Shown: positions 1-9,605 of the stretch, piece by piece | How the letters are laid out: each line of letters begins with the position of its first letter | How positions within the stretch are numbered: the stretch's first letter is position 1 | NCBI RefSeq assembly: GCF_001487105.1 | Contig: NZ_LN913001.1 | Coordinates: 1 to 64,000 of the forward strand | DNA length: 64,000 nt | Source of the DNA: Mediterraneibacter massiliensis | Lineage (GTDB): Bacteria; Bacillota; Clostridia; Lachnospirales; Lachnospiraceae | Direction: 5' to 3' | The notes under the pieces: generated by a model | What the model saw: only the letters and a program-made list of their open reading frames with translations | Told to the model about the DNA's origin: nothing | The model's database searches: none | Position numbers and translations under genes: made by a program

Positions 1-331
<331 letters not shown>

Positions 332-502
332 GTGTTTGTCTTGGTCAAAAATCACTACTAGCAATTCTTTCCCTCTTTACTGTTCTTGGTTCGTTTTTCA
401 AACCGTTCTTTGAATTTTCTCTTAAGAATTTTCAAGGATCGTTGTCTATTGTTCAGTTATCAAGGTGCTTTGTTTCGCTTTCTCTCACGAGTCAGCCTAA
501 AC

Positions 503-532
503 ATAATATCATTTGCTGCCAGTTTTTGTCAA
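503..532 (-). promoter_or_regulatory. Probable rRNA operon promoter
   Basis: On the minus strand TTGACA (527-532) is followed after 18 bp by TATTAT (503-508), about 170 nt upstream of the 16S 5' end. Between promoter and gene lies an AT-rich leader with no credible ORF. The rest of 332-635 holds nothing else I can name. Confidence 0.6.
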
Positions 533-635
533 GCCTTTTTTTAACTTTTTTTAAACTTTTTTCTGACACCTATTTTACATACTACATTTAGTGTTTTTAT
601 GAAATCACCCATACAATCCAATAGTTGAAATGTAA

Positions 636-660
636 AAACTACTGGTTATGCCAGTAGTTT
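636..660 (-). terminator. Terminator hairpin after tRNA-Ser
   Basis: A perfect 10-bp inverted repeat (636-645 and 651-660) with a 5-nt loop lies immediately downstream of tRNA-Ser in its direction of transcription. It probably separates the tRNA from the rRNA promoter. Confidence 0.6.
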
Positions 661-675
661 CTGGATAATATCAAA

Positions 676-763
676 CGGAGAAAGAGGGATTTGAACCCTC
701 GCGCCGGTTTCCCGACCTACACCCTTAGCAGGGGCGCCTCTTCAGCCTCTTGAGTATTTCTCC
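676..763 (-). tRNA. tRNA-Ser (anticodon GCU)
   Basis: The minus strand folds into a class II tRNA of about 88 nt: acceptor GGAGAAA pairs with TTTCTCC plus discriminator G, the anticodon loop is CTGCTAA (anticodon GCU, reading AGC/AGU), there is a long variable arm, and the T-loop is TTCAAAT. CCA is not encoded. The long variable arm is diagnostic for a serine tRNA. Confidence 0.95.
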
Positions 764-968
764 TGATTCTGAAATCTGCTATAGAACTCATCTATAGTAA
801 ATATTCTATTCTATACGATAACGCAAGACTTATTATACTAAAGTGAATTTATAATGTCAACGGTAAAATAAAAGTTTTTCTGATATTTATCTTCTTTCTA
901 TACGCAGATCACAGCACGTAAAACCAACATGTTCTTTCATTAAAGAAATTCCTGCGACTCCTCTCCTT

Positions 969-1694
969 CTATAAAGAAGAAATATTTTGCGCTGCGTCAA
1001 TCGTTTTTTGTATTTCATCGTGAACCAACACCGCTATTTCTGTTGTTTTCATTTCTTTATAAACCTCGTATTCGAGAGGTTTTAAGAAATGTACTTGTAC
1101 AATTACAGGGGTGATCGTATTCGTATCGAATGGTTTAAAAGAATCTAGCAAGGCAACCGGGACAATTGGACATTTTGCTTTTGTTGCTGCTTTAAAACTT
1201 CCTCCTTTAAACTCTCCGATACGATTGCCTTGTTTCGATCTTGTTCCTTCCGCAAATATTAAATAATTTCTTCCTTTTTTTACTTCTTCTGACACATCCA
1301 GTATAACTTTCATTGCCTGACGTACATCTCCTCTGTCAAGCATATATGCCTTCATGCAGGCAAATACCTGTTTTAAAAACGGAATATTCGCTATTTCCTT
1401 CTTTGCAACCACCGAAAACGGTGTTGGACACGCTTCTAAAACAGCAAGGACATCATATAACCCCTGGTGATTTGGATAAAGCATAAAGCCTCCGGTCTTT
1501 GGAATATTTTCCGTCCCGTGTACATCAATATGTACATTTCCTCCTTTATTGGCATGAATAACTATCCATTTCAAAAAAGCATATTGATCACTTTCTGTAT
1601 ACTTTTCTGTATGAGCAGCCCTATAACATAAACGTACCCACATATAGGGCACAAGTAAAATATTGCGAAATACCATCAGTAAAATGCGTTTCAT
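969..1694 (-). CDS. plsC: 1-acyl-sn-glycerol-3-phosphate acyltransferase
   Basis: 241 aa membrane-associated acyltransferase that converts lysophosphatidic acid to phosphatidic acid in phospholipid synthesis. The PlsC signature is visible: catalytic NHQGLYD (N75-D81, the NHx4D motif) and the substrate-binding EGTR motif at 149-152. A hydrophobic N-terminal segment (about 4-22) would anchor it to the inner face of the membrane. It starts 24 nt downstream of the fumarase beta subunit on the same strand and is likely co-transcribed. Length is typical for the family. The exact acyl donor (acyl-ACP or acyl-CoA) cannot be read from sequence. Confidence 0.9.
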   Translation of the reverse strand: MKRILLMVFRNILLVPYMWVRLCYRAAHTEKYTESDQYAFLKWIVIHANKGGNVHIDVHGTENIPKTGGFMLYPNHQGLYDVLAVLEACPTPFSVVAKKEIANIPFLKQVFACMKAYMLDRGDVRQAMKVILDVSEEVKKGRNYLIFAEGTRSKQGNRIGEFKGGSFKAATKAKCPIVPVALLDSFKPFDTNTITPVIVQVHFLKPLEYEVYKEMKTTEIAVLVHDEIQKTIDAAQNISSL

Positions 1695-1718
1695 TAATTT
1701 TTTGTCCTTCCTCTATTG

Positions 1719-2294
1719 TTATACCGATCTTCGATCACACGTATTTTCCAGACAATATTCCTCAATAGCTGTTTCATAAAGATTATTTCCTTTCGAATCT
1801 ATTACCACGATAACCGGAAATTCCTCTACTTCAAGTCTACGTATAGCCTCTGTCCCCAAATCTTCATATGCGATAATGTCTGATTTTTTAATACATTTAG
1901 AAAGCAAAGCTCCTGCGCCTCCTACTGCCGCAAAATACACTGCTTTGTTTCTTATGATAGCATCTATTACTGCCGGACTGCGCTTTCCTTTCCCGATCAT
2001 CGCACCCAACCCCAAATCCAAAAGCTGTGGAGCATATTTATCCATACGGCTTGCCGTAGTCGGTCCTGCCGAACCAATAGGCCGGCCCTCACGGGCAGGT
2101 GATGGCCCCATATAATAAATCACCTGCTCATTTATATCCAATGGCAAAGTACCGCCTTCCTGTAATATCTCATACATTCTTTTGTGAGCTGCATCTCGTG
2201 CTGTATAGATCGTTCCTGTGATATATACATAATCTCCCGCCTGTAAAGTCTGGGCTGTTTCTTTTGTAATAGGTACATTTATATGTCTGTTCAC
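1719..2294 (-). CDS. fumB: Class I fumarate hydratase, beta subunit
   Basis: 191 aa subunit corresponding to the C-terminal domain of iron-sulfur class I fumarases and L-tartrate dehydratases. The motif GPTTASRMD near residue 78 and the following glycine-rich GAMIGKG segment are typical. It works as a heterodimer with the alpha subunit encoded 18 nt upstream, interconverting fumarate and malate. Length fits split two-subunit enzymes of anaerobes. A tartrate dehydratase role cannot be excluded from sequence, but fumarase is the usual assignment in this group. Confidence 0.9.
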   Translation of the reverse strand: MNRHINVPITKETAQTLQAGDYVYITGTIYTARDAAHKRMYEILQEGGTLPLDINEQVIYYMGPSPAREGRPIGSAGPTTASRMDKYAPQLLDLGLGAMIGKGKRSPAVIDAIIRNKAVYFAAVGGAGALLSKCIKKSDIIAYEDLGTEAIRRLEVEEFPVIVVIDSKGNNLYETAIEEYCLENTCDRRSV

Positions 2295-2312
2295 CGTAAT
2301 AACCTCCTCGCT

Positions 2313-3161
2313 CTATACTGTCCGTGTTATATGACGGTTTACATGACAACAGATATTTACTCCGACAGGTAAACCTGCTATATGAGTTGGATACGTATTC
2401 ACATGGACCGCCAAAGCTGTAACAGTGCCTCCTAGTCCGCCAGGGCCAATCCCCAGTTCATTTATTCTTTTCAATAATTCTTCTTCCAAATCTTTTACCC
2501 AAGAAATTTCAGAATGTAGACCTGTTTGCCGTGTCAGCGCTTCTTTTGCCATTAAAGCACATTTTTCAAATGTACCTCCGATTCCAACCCCTATTACCAT
2601 AGGTGGACATGCATTTGGCCCCGCGTCTTTTACCGCCGTCAGCACCGCCTCTTTTACTCCTTCGATCCCTTCCGCAGGCTTCAGCATAAAAACACGGCTC
2701 ATATTTTCACTTCCAAAACCTTTCGGCGCAACTTTTATTTTCACCTTATCTCCGGCCACGATTCTTGTATGAAGAACAGCCGGTGTATTATCTTTTGTAT
2801 TTTCTCTTACAATAGGATCTCTCACAACCGATTTTCTCAAAAATCCCTCTAGATATCCCAAGCGTACCCCTTCATTTACTGCTTCTTCGAGGTTTCCGCC
2901 TTCGAAATGTACATCTTGTCCGACATCAAGAAAAACAACTGCCATTCCCGTATCCTGACAGATGGGAATCATATCTTCCGACGCAATCGTTAAATTTTCC
3001 TGAAGCTGCTCCAGGATCTGACATCCAAGAGGCGATTTTTCCTTTTTTTCTGCCTGTTTCATCGCTTTAACCATATCAGAAGAAAGATGATGGTTCACCT
3101 CTATACACATCTCTTTTATATTTTCAGTTATTTCCTTTACATTTACTGTCCGAATCGCCAC
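2313..3161 (-). CDS. fumA: Class I fumarate hydratase, alpha subunit
   Basis: 282 aa N-terminal subunit of an oxygen-sensitive [4Fe-4S] class I fumarase. The conserved ICQDTGMAVVF segment and the cysteines of CPPMVIGVGIGG and NICCHVN are where the cluster and substrate site are expected. The start is a GTG preceded by GAGGTG at 8 nt spacing. Stop and beta-subunit start are separated by 18 nt, so the two form one operon, probably continuing into plsC. Confidence 0.92.
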   Translation of the reverse strand: MAIRTVNVKEITENIKEMCIEVNHHLSSDMVKAMKQAEKKEKSPLGCQILEQLQENLTIASEDMIPICQDTGMAVVFLDVGQDVHFEGGNLEEAVNEGVRLGYLEGFLRKSVVRDPIVRENTKDNTPAVLHTRIVAGDKVKIKVAPKGFGSENMSRVFMLKPAEGIEGVKEAVLTAVKDAGPNACPPMVIGVGIGGTFEKCALMAKEALTRQTGLHSEISWVKDLEEELLKRINELGIGPGGLGGTVTALAVHVNTYPTHIAGLPVGVNICCHVNRHITRTV

Positions 3162-3201
3162 AATATCAGCACCTCTTTTTTCTATTTATACTATAATTAT
3201 G

Positions 3202-3690
3202 TTACAGAAAAATCTTTACTTCTCTGTTTGTATGATGATACTGGCGGTAATGTACTCCGGAAGCATCCATCATTCTCTTGGATGCGATCACACTGGGAGT
3301 ATCTGCGTACTTATCACAGTCGTATATTACTTCTTTGATTCCCGACTGGATGATCGCCTTTGCGCATTCATTGCAGGGAAATAAGGAGACATATAACTTT
3401 GCCCCTGCCAGACTTCCGCCATTATAGTTTAAAATCGCATTCAATTCACTGTGCGTGGAATATACATATTTTGTCTCGAGAGGGTCTTCCCCCTCTCTCG
3501 CCCAAGGAAATTCATCGTCTGAACACCCAATCGGAAAACCATTATAACCCATGGACAAAATTTTATTATCCTTACTCACAATACAACAGCCCACCTGCGT
3601 GTTGGGATCTTTTGATCGCATACCGGCAAGCATGGCTACCCCCATAAAATATTCATCCCATGACAAATAGTCTTTCCTTTTTCCAGACAT
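3202..3690 (-). CDS. dCMP/CMP deaminase family protein (ComEB-like)
   Basis: 162 aa zinc deaminase. The zinc site is the HSELNA motif (H with catalytic E) plus PCNEC, and the N-terminal SWDEYFM and DPNTQVGC segments match dCMP deaminases of Firmicutes. It deaminates dCMP to dUMP for thymidylate synthesis. It follows upp after a 12-nt gap and has a strong GGAGGAG ribosome binding site, so it belongs to the same pyrimidine-related operon. The length suits the short dCMP deaminase group rather than cytidine deaminase. Confidence 0.9.
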   Translation of the reverse strand: MSGKRKDYLSWDEYFMGVAMLAGMRSKDPNTQVGCCIVSKDNKILSMGYNGFPIGCSDDEFPWAREGEDPLETKYVYSTHSELNAILNYNGGSLAGAKLYVSLFPCNECAKAIIQSGIKEVIYDCDKYADTPSVIASKRMMDASGVHYRQYHHTNREVKIFL

Positions 3691-3702
3691 CTGTATCTCC
3701 TC

Positions 3703-4335
3703 CTATTTCGTCCCGAAAATCCGATCCCCGGCATCCCCCAAACCTGGGACGATATATGCATGATCATTCAATTTTTCATCCAGTGCACCAATGTATAGAT
3801 CTACATCTGGATGCTCTTCTTGCATCTTCTTAACACCCTCCGGTGCTGCAATAATACACATAAAACGAATGTGCTTTACCCCTTTTTCTTTCAACATCTG
3901 AATTGCCGCTGTGCTGGAACCACCTGTTGCAAGCATTGGATCTACTACAAACACTTCTCGTTCTTCACAATCCGCCGGCAGTTTACAGTAATATTCAACC
4001 GGCTGAAATGTCTCTGGATCTCTATACAGTCCGATATGCCCTACCTTTGCGGTTGGGATCAAAGAAAGCATCCCGTCAACCATTCCCAGGCCCGCCCTTA
4101 AAATAGGCACTACTGCTAATTTCTTGCCTGTTAGTTCTTTCCCCCAGGTTTCCGTAATAGGAGTTTTGATTTTCACATCCGCTAATTTCAGGTCGCGCGT
4201 GGCTTCATAACACATCAATCCGGCAATTTCACCTATTACTTCCCTAAATTCTTTAGTACCTACGTCTTCCCGCCTGATGTAGCTGATTTTATGCTGAATC
4301 AACGGGTGCTCCATCACGTGAATTTTTGACATCAT
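3703..4335 (-). CDS. upp: Uracil phosphoribosyltransferase
   Basis: 210 aa. Salvages uracil with PRPP to UMP. The PRPP-binding loop [12 protein letters not shown] and the C-terminal uracil-binding [12 protein letters not shown] are both intact. The start codon overlaps the stop of the Sua5 fusion gene by 4 nt, indicating translational coupling. Length is normal for the family (about 209 aa). Confidence 0.96.
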   Translation of the reverse strand: MMSKIHVMEHPLIQHKISYIRREDVGTKEFREVIGEIAGLMCYEATRDLKLADVKIKTPITETWGKELTGKKLAVVPILRAGLGMVDGMLSLIPTAKVGHIGLYRDPETFQPVEYYCKLPADCEEREVFVVDPMLATGGSSTAAIQMLKEKGVKHIRFMCIIAAPEGVKKMQEEHPDVDLYIGALDEKLNDHAYIVPGLGDAGDRIFGTK

Positions 4336-5873
4336 TTTCCTCCTTTAGTATATGAATTTAATTTATTTGTTAACTTTTCAATTAACTTTAACATTTTTTC
4401 ATAACACTCACCATAAGATGTAAGCGGTTGTCCATACGGATTAGGAATGTCATCTTCTATTTCGTTTCCGACAAATTCACTGAACGTATATACATTTTCT
4501 GTATTTTGAAACTCTGCCAAAATCTTTTTCTTCTGCTTTACATCCATTGTCAATACTAGAGTGTCTTCCTGTAAATCTTCTTCTTTTAATTGACAAGAAA
4601 AATGTTTCTCAAGACTCAATCGAGCACTTTTCATGATTGCTTCTATTTTCTGATTTACGGGCTCTGGAAACAATACGATCAAACCTTTAGAATCAATCAC
4701 ATATTCCTGTTCCAGATCTTGTGCACGCAGCAGTTCAGCCGCCATCGGGCCTCTACTTGTATCGGTGCTGCTGACAAACAATATCCTTCGATATTTTTGT
4801 TCCTGCACGATTGTTGAAGCAGACAGGCGCAAATGCCCGGCCGCCTTCTCCAGGCGATTCATGATCGCCCTTCCCAAGCCCCGCATCGCAAAAGATTCGC
4901 TGTATATCACCTCTACATTTTCTTCATCAAATTCTCTTAAAATACGATACAGGTTCCTTGCAATTGTTTTTTCATTTTCTCTTGTTCCAATATTTTTAAT
5001 CACACCATATTTATAAAATTGATTTGTCTCGTTTGTAGCAATGATCCCAACCATTTTTCCTTGTCTATATCCTTCATATGCCAGCTGTCGGATCGCCAAA
5101 ATTTCTTCTCTTAAATCTCCTTCTACGATCATTAATTTTGCCTTAGGCGCATAATGCCTGTATTTCATTCCCGGAGCTTTAGGCGGTTTGTCACTTTCAC
5201 TTCCTAATAATGTCTCATCTACACCAACTGTGCCTATTACTTTTTCAAACATATCTGCTGTGATCGCTCCCGGCCGCAGGATCATAGGCGGTATTACAGT
5301 CATGTCCAATATTGTAGATTCTAAGCCTATTTCCACGCTGCCGCCATCTAATATCATATCTATCTTGCCATCCAGATCCTCCGCGACATGGTCTGCAGCA
5401 GTAGGACTTGGACGACCTGAAGTATTCGCACTCGGTGCAGACACAAATCCTCCTGCTGCTTTAATAAGCTGCGCAGCAATCGGATCGCTTGGCATACGAA
5501 CAGCCACTGTATCTAAGCCTCCCGTTGTTCCATAGGGGACCACTGCACTCTTCTTGAATATCATCGTAAGAGGTCCGGGCCAGAAATGATTCATCAATGC
5601 TTCTGTTTCCGGTGGGATATGAGCTGCGATTTTTTTCAGATCCTCCTTATCTGCAATATGAACGATCAAAGGATTGTCTGATGGCCGGCCCTTTGCCGCA
5701 TATGTCTTTTTTGCCGCTTCTTCATCCAGAGCATTCGCCCCCAATCCGTACACTGTCTCTGTAGGAAAAGCAACAAGACCTCCCTGCCTTAATATCTCTC
5801 CGGCTTCCTGTATAATAGATTCTTCAATTTTATTTTTATCCACTTTTTTTATTTTTGTTCTCATACGCTTCAT
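4332..5873 (-). CDS. Threonylcarbamoyl-AMP synthase (Sua5/YwlC) fused to a degenerate LMW-phosphatase-like domain
   Basis: 513 aa. Residues about 15-215 are the YrdC domain that makes threonylcarbamoyl-AMP for the t6A37 tRNA modification ([13 protein letters not shown] and [10 protein letters not shown] are hallmarks). About 230-350 is the Sua5 linker/domain beginning at GMKYRHYAP. About 363-510 resembles a low-molecular-weight phosphatase of the YwlE type: the P-loop position reads VSSTDTSRG, and the acidic loop DIPNPYG is retained. The expected catalytic Cys is Ser368, while the P-loop Arg374 is kept, so normal Cys-phosphatase chemistry is unlikely. In many Firmicutes ywlC and ywlE are neighbours; here they are one chain. 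Confidence 0.88.
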   Translation of the reverse strand: MKRMRTKIKKVDKNKIEESIIQEAGEILRQGGLVAFPTETVYGLGANALDEEAAKKTYAAKGRPSDNPLIVHIADKEDLKKIAAHIPPETEALMNHFWPGPLTMIFKKSAVVPYGTTGGLDTVAVRMPSDPIAAQLIKAAGGFVSAPSANTSGRPSPTAADHVAEDLDGKIDMILDGGSVEIGLESTILDMTVIPPMILRPGAITADMFEKVIGTVGVDETLLGSESDKPPKAPGMKYRHYAPKAKLMIVEGDLREEILAIRQLAYEGYRQGKMVGIIATNETNQFYKYGVIKNIGTRENEKTIARNLYRILREFDEENVEVIYSESFAMRGLGRAIMNRLEKAAGHLRLSASTIVQEQKYRRILFVSSTDTSRGPMAAELLRAQDLEQEYVIDSKGLIVLFPEPVNQKIEAIMKSARLSLEKHFSCQLKEEDLQEDTLVLTMDVKQKKKILAEFQNTENVYTFSEFVGNEIEDDIPNPYGQPLTSYGECYEKMLKLIEKLTNKLNSYTKGGK

Positions 5874-5905
5874 TATACCATTATTTACTTTAAAAAAAAA
5901 CTACT

Positions 5906-6607
5906 TTATCTGCTTTCCAGGTATTCTGCGATTCCATTTGAAATCGACTTTGCCACATCTTTTTGGTATTTTTCTGTAACCAATTTCTCCGCTTCCTCAT
6001 GATTACTCAAAAAACCACATTCCATAATAATAATCGGTGTTTTCGTCTTTTCCAAAAGATAATATGTATCGTTTGCTTTTGCCTGTCTGCTCCCTCTTTT
6101 ATCTGCTGTTTTTATCGATTCCTGCATAATTTCCGCTGCCTTTTTAGATTCCTGTGAATGTGTATAATAGAATACCTGCGCGCCATGAACAGAAGACTCA
6201 TGGTAACTGTTCTGGTGAATACTGACTGTAAGATCAGGACTATGTTCATTGATCATTCTTACCCTTGCTTTTAAATCTCCTACTTGTGAGTCTGCCAATC
6301 TTTCCTCATCTTCTCTTGTCATAATTACCTGTATCTCTTCTTTTTCCAGATATTTCTTCAAATATACAGCAATACTTAAATTTATATCCTTTTCTTTTGC
6401 GTTATTTACTCCTATCTTGCCGGGATCACCGCCACCATGTCCCGCATCTACGACAACTACAGGTTTTTCTCTGTCCGATATCGTTTTTCCTGCCGTCTCT
6501 ATTTCCGTATTTATGTGATCATATAAATATTCTCCGCCTATTCGGCAGGCAATCACTATTCCAAGCAGCAGCAATATCACTCCCGCGATTTTTACTTTTC
6601 TTTGCAA
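5906..6607 (-). CDS. N-acetylmuramoyl-L-alanine amidase, Amidase_3 (CwlD-like)
   Basis: About 233 aa using a TTG start at 6607, which sits 7 nt after GGAGG; the ATG at 6628 lies upstream of that site. One N-terminal membrane anchor is followed by a zinc amidase domain: His57 (DAGHGG), Glu72, His131 (SIHQN) and catalytic Glu196 (MECGFLSN). It cleaves the lactyl-peptide bond of peptidoglycan. CwlD-type enzymes act in spore cortex muramic-lactam formation, consistent with sporulation genes at 15-17 kb, but a vegetative role is possible. The ribosome binding site is inside a hairpin (6611-6655). Confidence 0.85.
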   Translation of the reverse strand: MQRKVKIAGVILLLLGIVIACRIGGEYLYDHINTEIETAGKTISDREKPVVVVDAGHGGGDPGKIGVNNAKEKDINLSIAVYLKKYLEKEEIQVIMTREDEERLADSQVGDLKARVRMINEHSPDLTVSIHQNSYHESSVHGAQVFYYTHSQESKKAAEIMQESIKTADKRGSRQAKANDTYYLLEKTKTPIIIMECGFLSNHEEAEKLVTEKYQKDVAKSISNGIAEYLESR

Positions 6608-6610
6608 AAA

Positions 6611-6655
6611 ACATCCTCCTTTCCACATAGTATACTATATGCGAAAGAAGGATGT
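6611..6655 (-). terminator. Strong hairpin with T-run whose 3' arm contains the amidase Shine-Dalgarno
   Basis: On the minus strand an imperfect 13-bp stem (arms 6643-6655 and 6611-6624) encloses a self-complementary loop and is followed by six T's. It looks like the intrinsic terminator of the GH18 gene. The 3' arm includes GGAAAGGAGG, the ribosome binding site of the amidase, so read-through RNA would have this site paired. Confidence 0.7.
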
Positions 6656-6676
6656 CCCTTTCATGAAATTTTATAT

Positions 6677-8617
6677 CTAGTTTACATACTGAAGAATCAA
6701 ATCCCAAACACTTGCATTTTCCCAACCAAGTTTCCACTCAGCAACACCTGCTAATTTATTCTGCTTGATCAATTTTAATTTTTCCTCAATGGAAGCACTG
6801 TCCTCCAGCCATATTTTATATGTGCCTTCATCCGTCTCCCATGAAGCATAGTTCTGCTTTGCCTTATCATCCCATTCCGCCTGGGCGCCTACAGATTGGA
6901 GCGTATCGACGGCCTCATCCATTCCTAGTGCCGAACTGGTCACTTTATTTGGATAATCAGCCGCCTCTGTACCTTCCTCTTCCGCAAGCTCCTGCTCTGT
7001 CTTTGGCGTTTCCAACCATAACCGTGTATAAAATGGAATACCGGCAATTAATTTTGTATTTGGCACCATTTTCAGCGCATCCTCAATACCCGTCTTCACA
7101 TAATCATAAGAGGATACCGAACCCGCCTCATACGAACCTTCTGTATGTTCATCATATGCCATGAGGATTACATAATCTGCCATAATCCCCTGTTCTTCTA
7201 GGTCATAATGTGCATTATAGGGCTGCGGAACATAATTGTCCACAGAAAAAACCAGTCCGTTCTGCCGACATTTTACTGATAATTCTCTTACAAACTGGAT
7301 ATAATGTTCTCCACATTCGCTTGAAATAAGCTCAAAATCCAAATTAATTCCATCTACCCCTGACTGTAATGCAGCAGCAATAACCTGATTGATCACATTT
7401 GTTCTCTTTGAAGTATAACTTAATACCTGGTATGTCTCGTCATAGGAATTAATCCCACCATGAAAATCTCTTAATACTGCCCAAACTTCTAATTTAGATT
7501 GATGTGCATAATTTACATAGTTAGAATTTGCAATTGATGAAATATTTCCTTCCGTATCCGCAAGATTAAACCATGTCGGCGCGATCGTTGTAAGTCCTTT
7601 TGTCCCTGCTATTGTCTCAAGAACATAATTATTTGCATCTTCATTTTCCACATTGTGCCATGCCATATTAATCGTATGGTCTTCTGAGATATTTGTATAT
7701 ACAGGTTCCTCAAAATCATTGGAAAGAGTTTCCGTTTTCTCATCTTTTAAAGAACTCGTCTTTACATAGCCCACAAAACCGTCCGCAGTGGCAACCTTCT
7801 TCCAATTGTCCTCATCCTCAAGAACAGTTACTTTATCCGCCTTTTCTACTTCTGTTAAAATCGGACTTTTTACACCGCCTTGATAACGGACTTCTGTATC
7901 TCTTTTTAATTTGGCCGTCTGCACCTTTCCCCATTCGCTGGTGATCACTGCTCTGCCAGGCTTTTTATAAACAGAATATACCATATTCGTATACTTTTCG
8001 ATAAATGGCAGTGCTATATATGCCGTCTTACCTTCTGTTTTTAAAATCACATATTCTTCGGTTTTCGTCTCATTAATCTCTGTATATTCTTTCTTTCCCA
8101 CTTCTACAGCCACATTTCCATTAGGAAGTGTATAAAGAAGCACATTTTCATTCGAATCCCAATAAATCCTTTTATTGATATTGTCCCTGACTACGGAATA
8201 TTCTACATAAGGGATCCCGTCAAACATCTTTCCCGGAGATACTGCTTCCGCATCATCCGTGCTGCGTATCACCTGGTTATTTACTATAACTGCCATATCA
8301 TCCTCATTGACTAACCCGTAGTATTGATTCAAATCGGCCTTCTCATTCGATGAACCGTATTTCTTCCAAAATATAACTCCTACAATCAATGCAATAAGCA
8401 CGATAATAAAGAGAAACGTCCGGATGATCAAATTCCTTCTTCTACGTCTCGCACGGCTGCTTCTGCGCCTTGTTCTCTGCATATTTGGATTTCCAGCCGC
8501 TCTGTCTGCCTCCGGTCTTCCCCCGGTCCTTCGGGCACTGCTGCTTGGGCGTCTTCTTTGTATTTCCTGCTGTCTCGCCCTGCGGGTCTGCACACCTCTT
8601 CTTTCTCTTTCGTCCAT
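6677..8617 (-). CDS. Membrane-anchored glycoside hydrolase family 18 protein with SH3 domain
   Basis: 646 aa. A very Arg-rich cytoplasmic tail (1-60) precedes one membrane segment (about 62-82), a domain like the N-terminal domain of copper amine oxidase (about 105-220), a bacterial SH3 domain (about 230-300) and a GH18 TIM barrel (about 310-646). The catalytic signature ends in LDFE with acid/base Glu429, and the NYVPQPYN and LMAYDEH strands fit GH18. YaaH-type relatives act on the spore cortex or wall; substrate is not certain. The gene is monocistronic, ending at the hairpin at 6611-6655. Confidence 0.88.
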   Translation of the reverse strand: MDERERRGVQTRRARQQEIQRRRPSSSARRTGGRPEADRAAGNPNMQRTRRRSSRARRRRRNLIIRTFLFIIVLIALIVGVIFWKKYGSSNEKADLNQYYGLVNEDDMAVIVNNQVIRSTDDAEAVSPGKMFDGIPYVEYSVVRDNINKRIYWDSNENVLLYTLPNGNVAVEVGKKEYTEINETKTEEYVILKTEGKTAYIALPFIEKYTNMVYSVYKKPGRAVITSEWGKVQTAKLKRDTEVRYQGGVKSPILTEVEKADKVTVLEDEDNWKKVATADGFVGYVKTSSLKDEKTETLSNDFEEPVYTNISEDHTINMAWHNVENEDANNYVLETIAGTKGLTTIAPTWFNLADTEGNISSIANSNYVNYAHQSKLEVWAVLRDFHGGINSYDETYQVLSYTSKRTNVINQVIAAALQSGVDGINLDFELISSECGEHYIQFVRELSVKCRQNGLVFSVDNYVPQPYNAHYDLEEQGIMADYVILMAYDEHTEGSYEAGSVSSYDYVKTGIEDALKMVPNTKLIAGIPFYTRLWLETPKTEQELAEEEGTEAADYPNKVTSSALGMDEAVDTLQSVGAQAEWDDKAKQNYASWETDEGTYKIWLEDSASIEEKLKLIKQNKLAGVAEWKLGWENASVWDLILQYVN

Positions 8618-8880
8618 GCCGCACCTCCTAAATCAGGCCTTAATATTCTATGTTTCTTTATATTTAAACACAGATCTGCGTATATCATACCATTTCGACT
8701 ATTGTCTCATTACGGCTGCTCCTCAAATGCATATTTGTATAAGCATATCATACGCTTTCTTCGCTATTATACCATATTTTTTATATCCGTCATTAGTATT
8801 TTGGCATTTTTATGACATTTTAAGCGGTTTTGCAGAATATACTTTTTATTTTGTCCAACATGTAAAGGGGTATTCCATGT

Positions 8881-9102
8881 CTATTTGTTTCCGCTGATAT
8901 TGATAAAAGCCAAAGATTCTATGTTTCCTTCCGGATTTAGTACATAATCCCGCATATAGCTGCCTTCTTCTTTAAGCATGCATGCTGTCACAATCTGCAT
9001 AGGACTTGCCTTGCAGTCTTCCATCAAAATACTCACTCCGTTTTTTTCATAATTTTCTAACTCTGCAAATAATTCTTTATAAACTGACTCATCCCTACTC
9101 AT
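8881..9102 (-). CDS. Small conserved-looking protein, function unknown
   Basis: 73 aa acidic protein beginning MSRDESVYKEL with a good GGAGGAG site 4 nt before ATG, ending in NISGNK. No membrane segment or metal motif. A predicted N-terminal helix is followed by a short beta-rich part. The ribosome binding site, codon use and lack of overlap with another gene make it credible. I do not recognise a family. Confidence 0.6.
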   Translation of the reverse strand: MSRDESVYKELFAELENYEKNGVSILMEDCKASPMQIVTACMLKEEGSYMRDYVLNPEGNIESLAFINISGNK

Positions 9103-9605
9103 GGTCTCCTCCTCTCCCTGGCGATTCTGGTAAATATGTTAAATCTGTCAATAAAACCATACAGAGGTGTTTGTGACATACTGCCGGTTTTCTGACATTT
9201 GATGGAAGATAGTATGAATCACATCGGATAACATCGTTGTTTGCTGAATTTGTCCTGACATAGGACTATAGATTTTATACCCAGACGAGCATCTTGCCCA
9301 ATAAGGTATATATTCGCCCCCTCTTTATCGAAGAAACAAATATACTGTACCGAGAAATTTAAGAAAAGTAACTGGTATTCCTCCTTCCGTATAAACTCAT
9401 ATCTACCAAGGAATACTATCTTCTGTAACTGCCATTATAGATACTTGTGTTTTTGATTGCAATGTGTTTTTTGTTCATAAGTCCATCTATTTTGTTGATA
9501 ACCTAAATCTTATATTTATTTCACTTTACATATTTTTATTTTTTGTTTATACTAATAGTGAGAAGATATACTATTTGATATATCAATTCATAAGGATGTG
9601 ATCAT
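9103..9605 (+). promoter_or_regulatory. Intergenic region with the mecA promoter
   Basis: No credible ORF in about 500 bp. A sigma-A promoter for mecA is clear: TTTACA (9525-9530), 17 bp, TATACT (9548-9553). An 8-bp inverted repeat (9375-9382 and 9409-9416) and several AT-rich blocks lie upstream; I see no known riboswitch fold. Confidence 0.6.
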
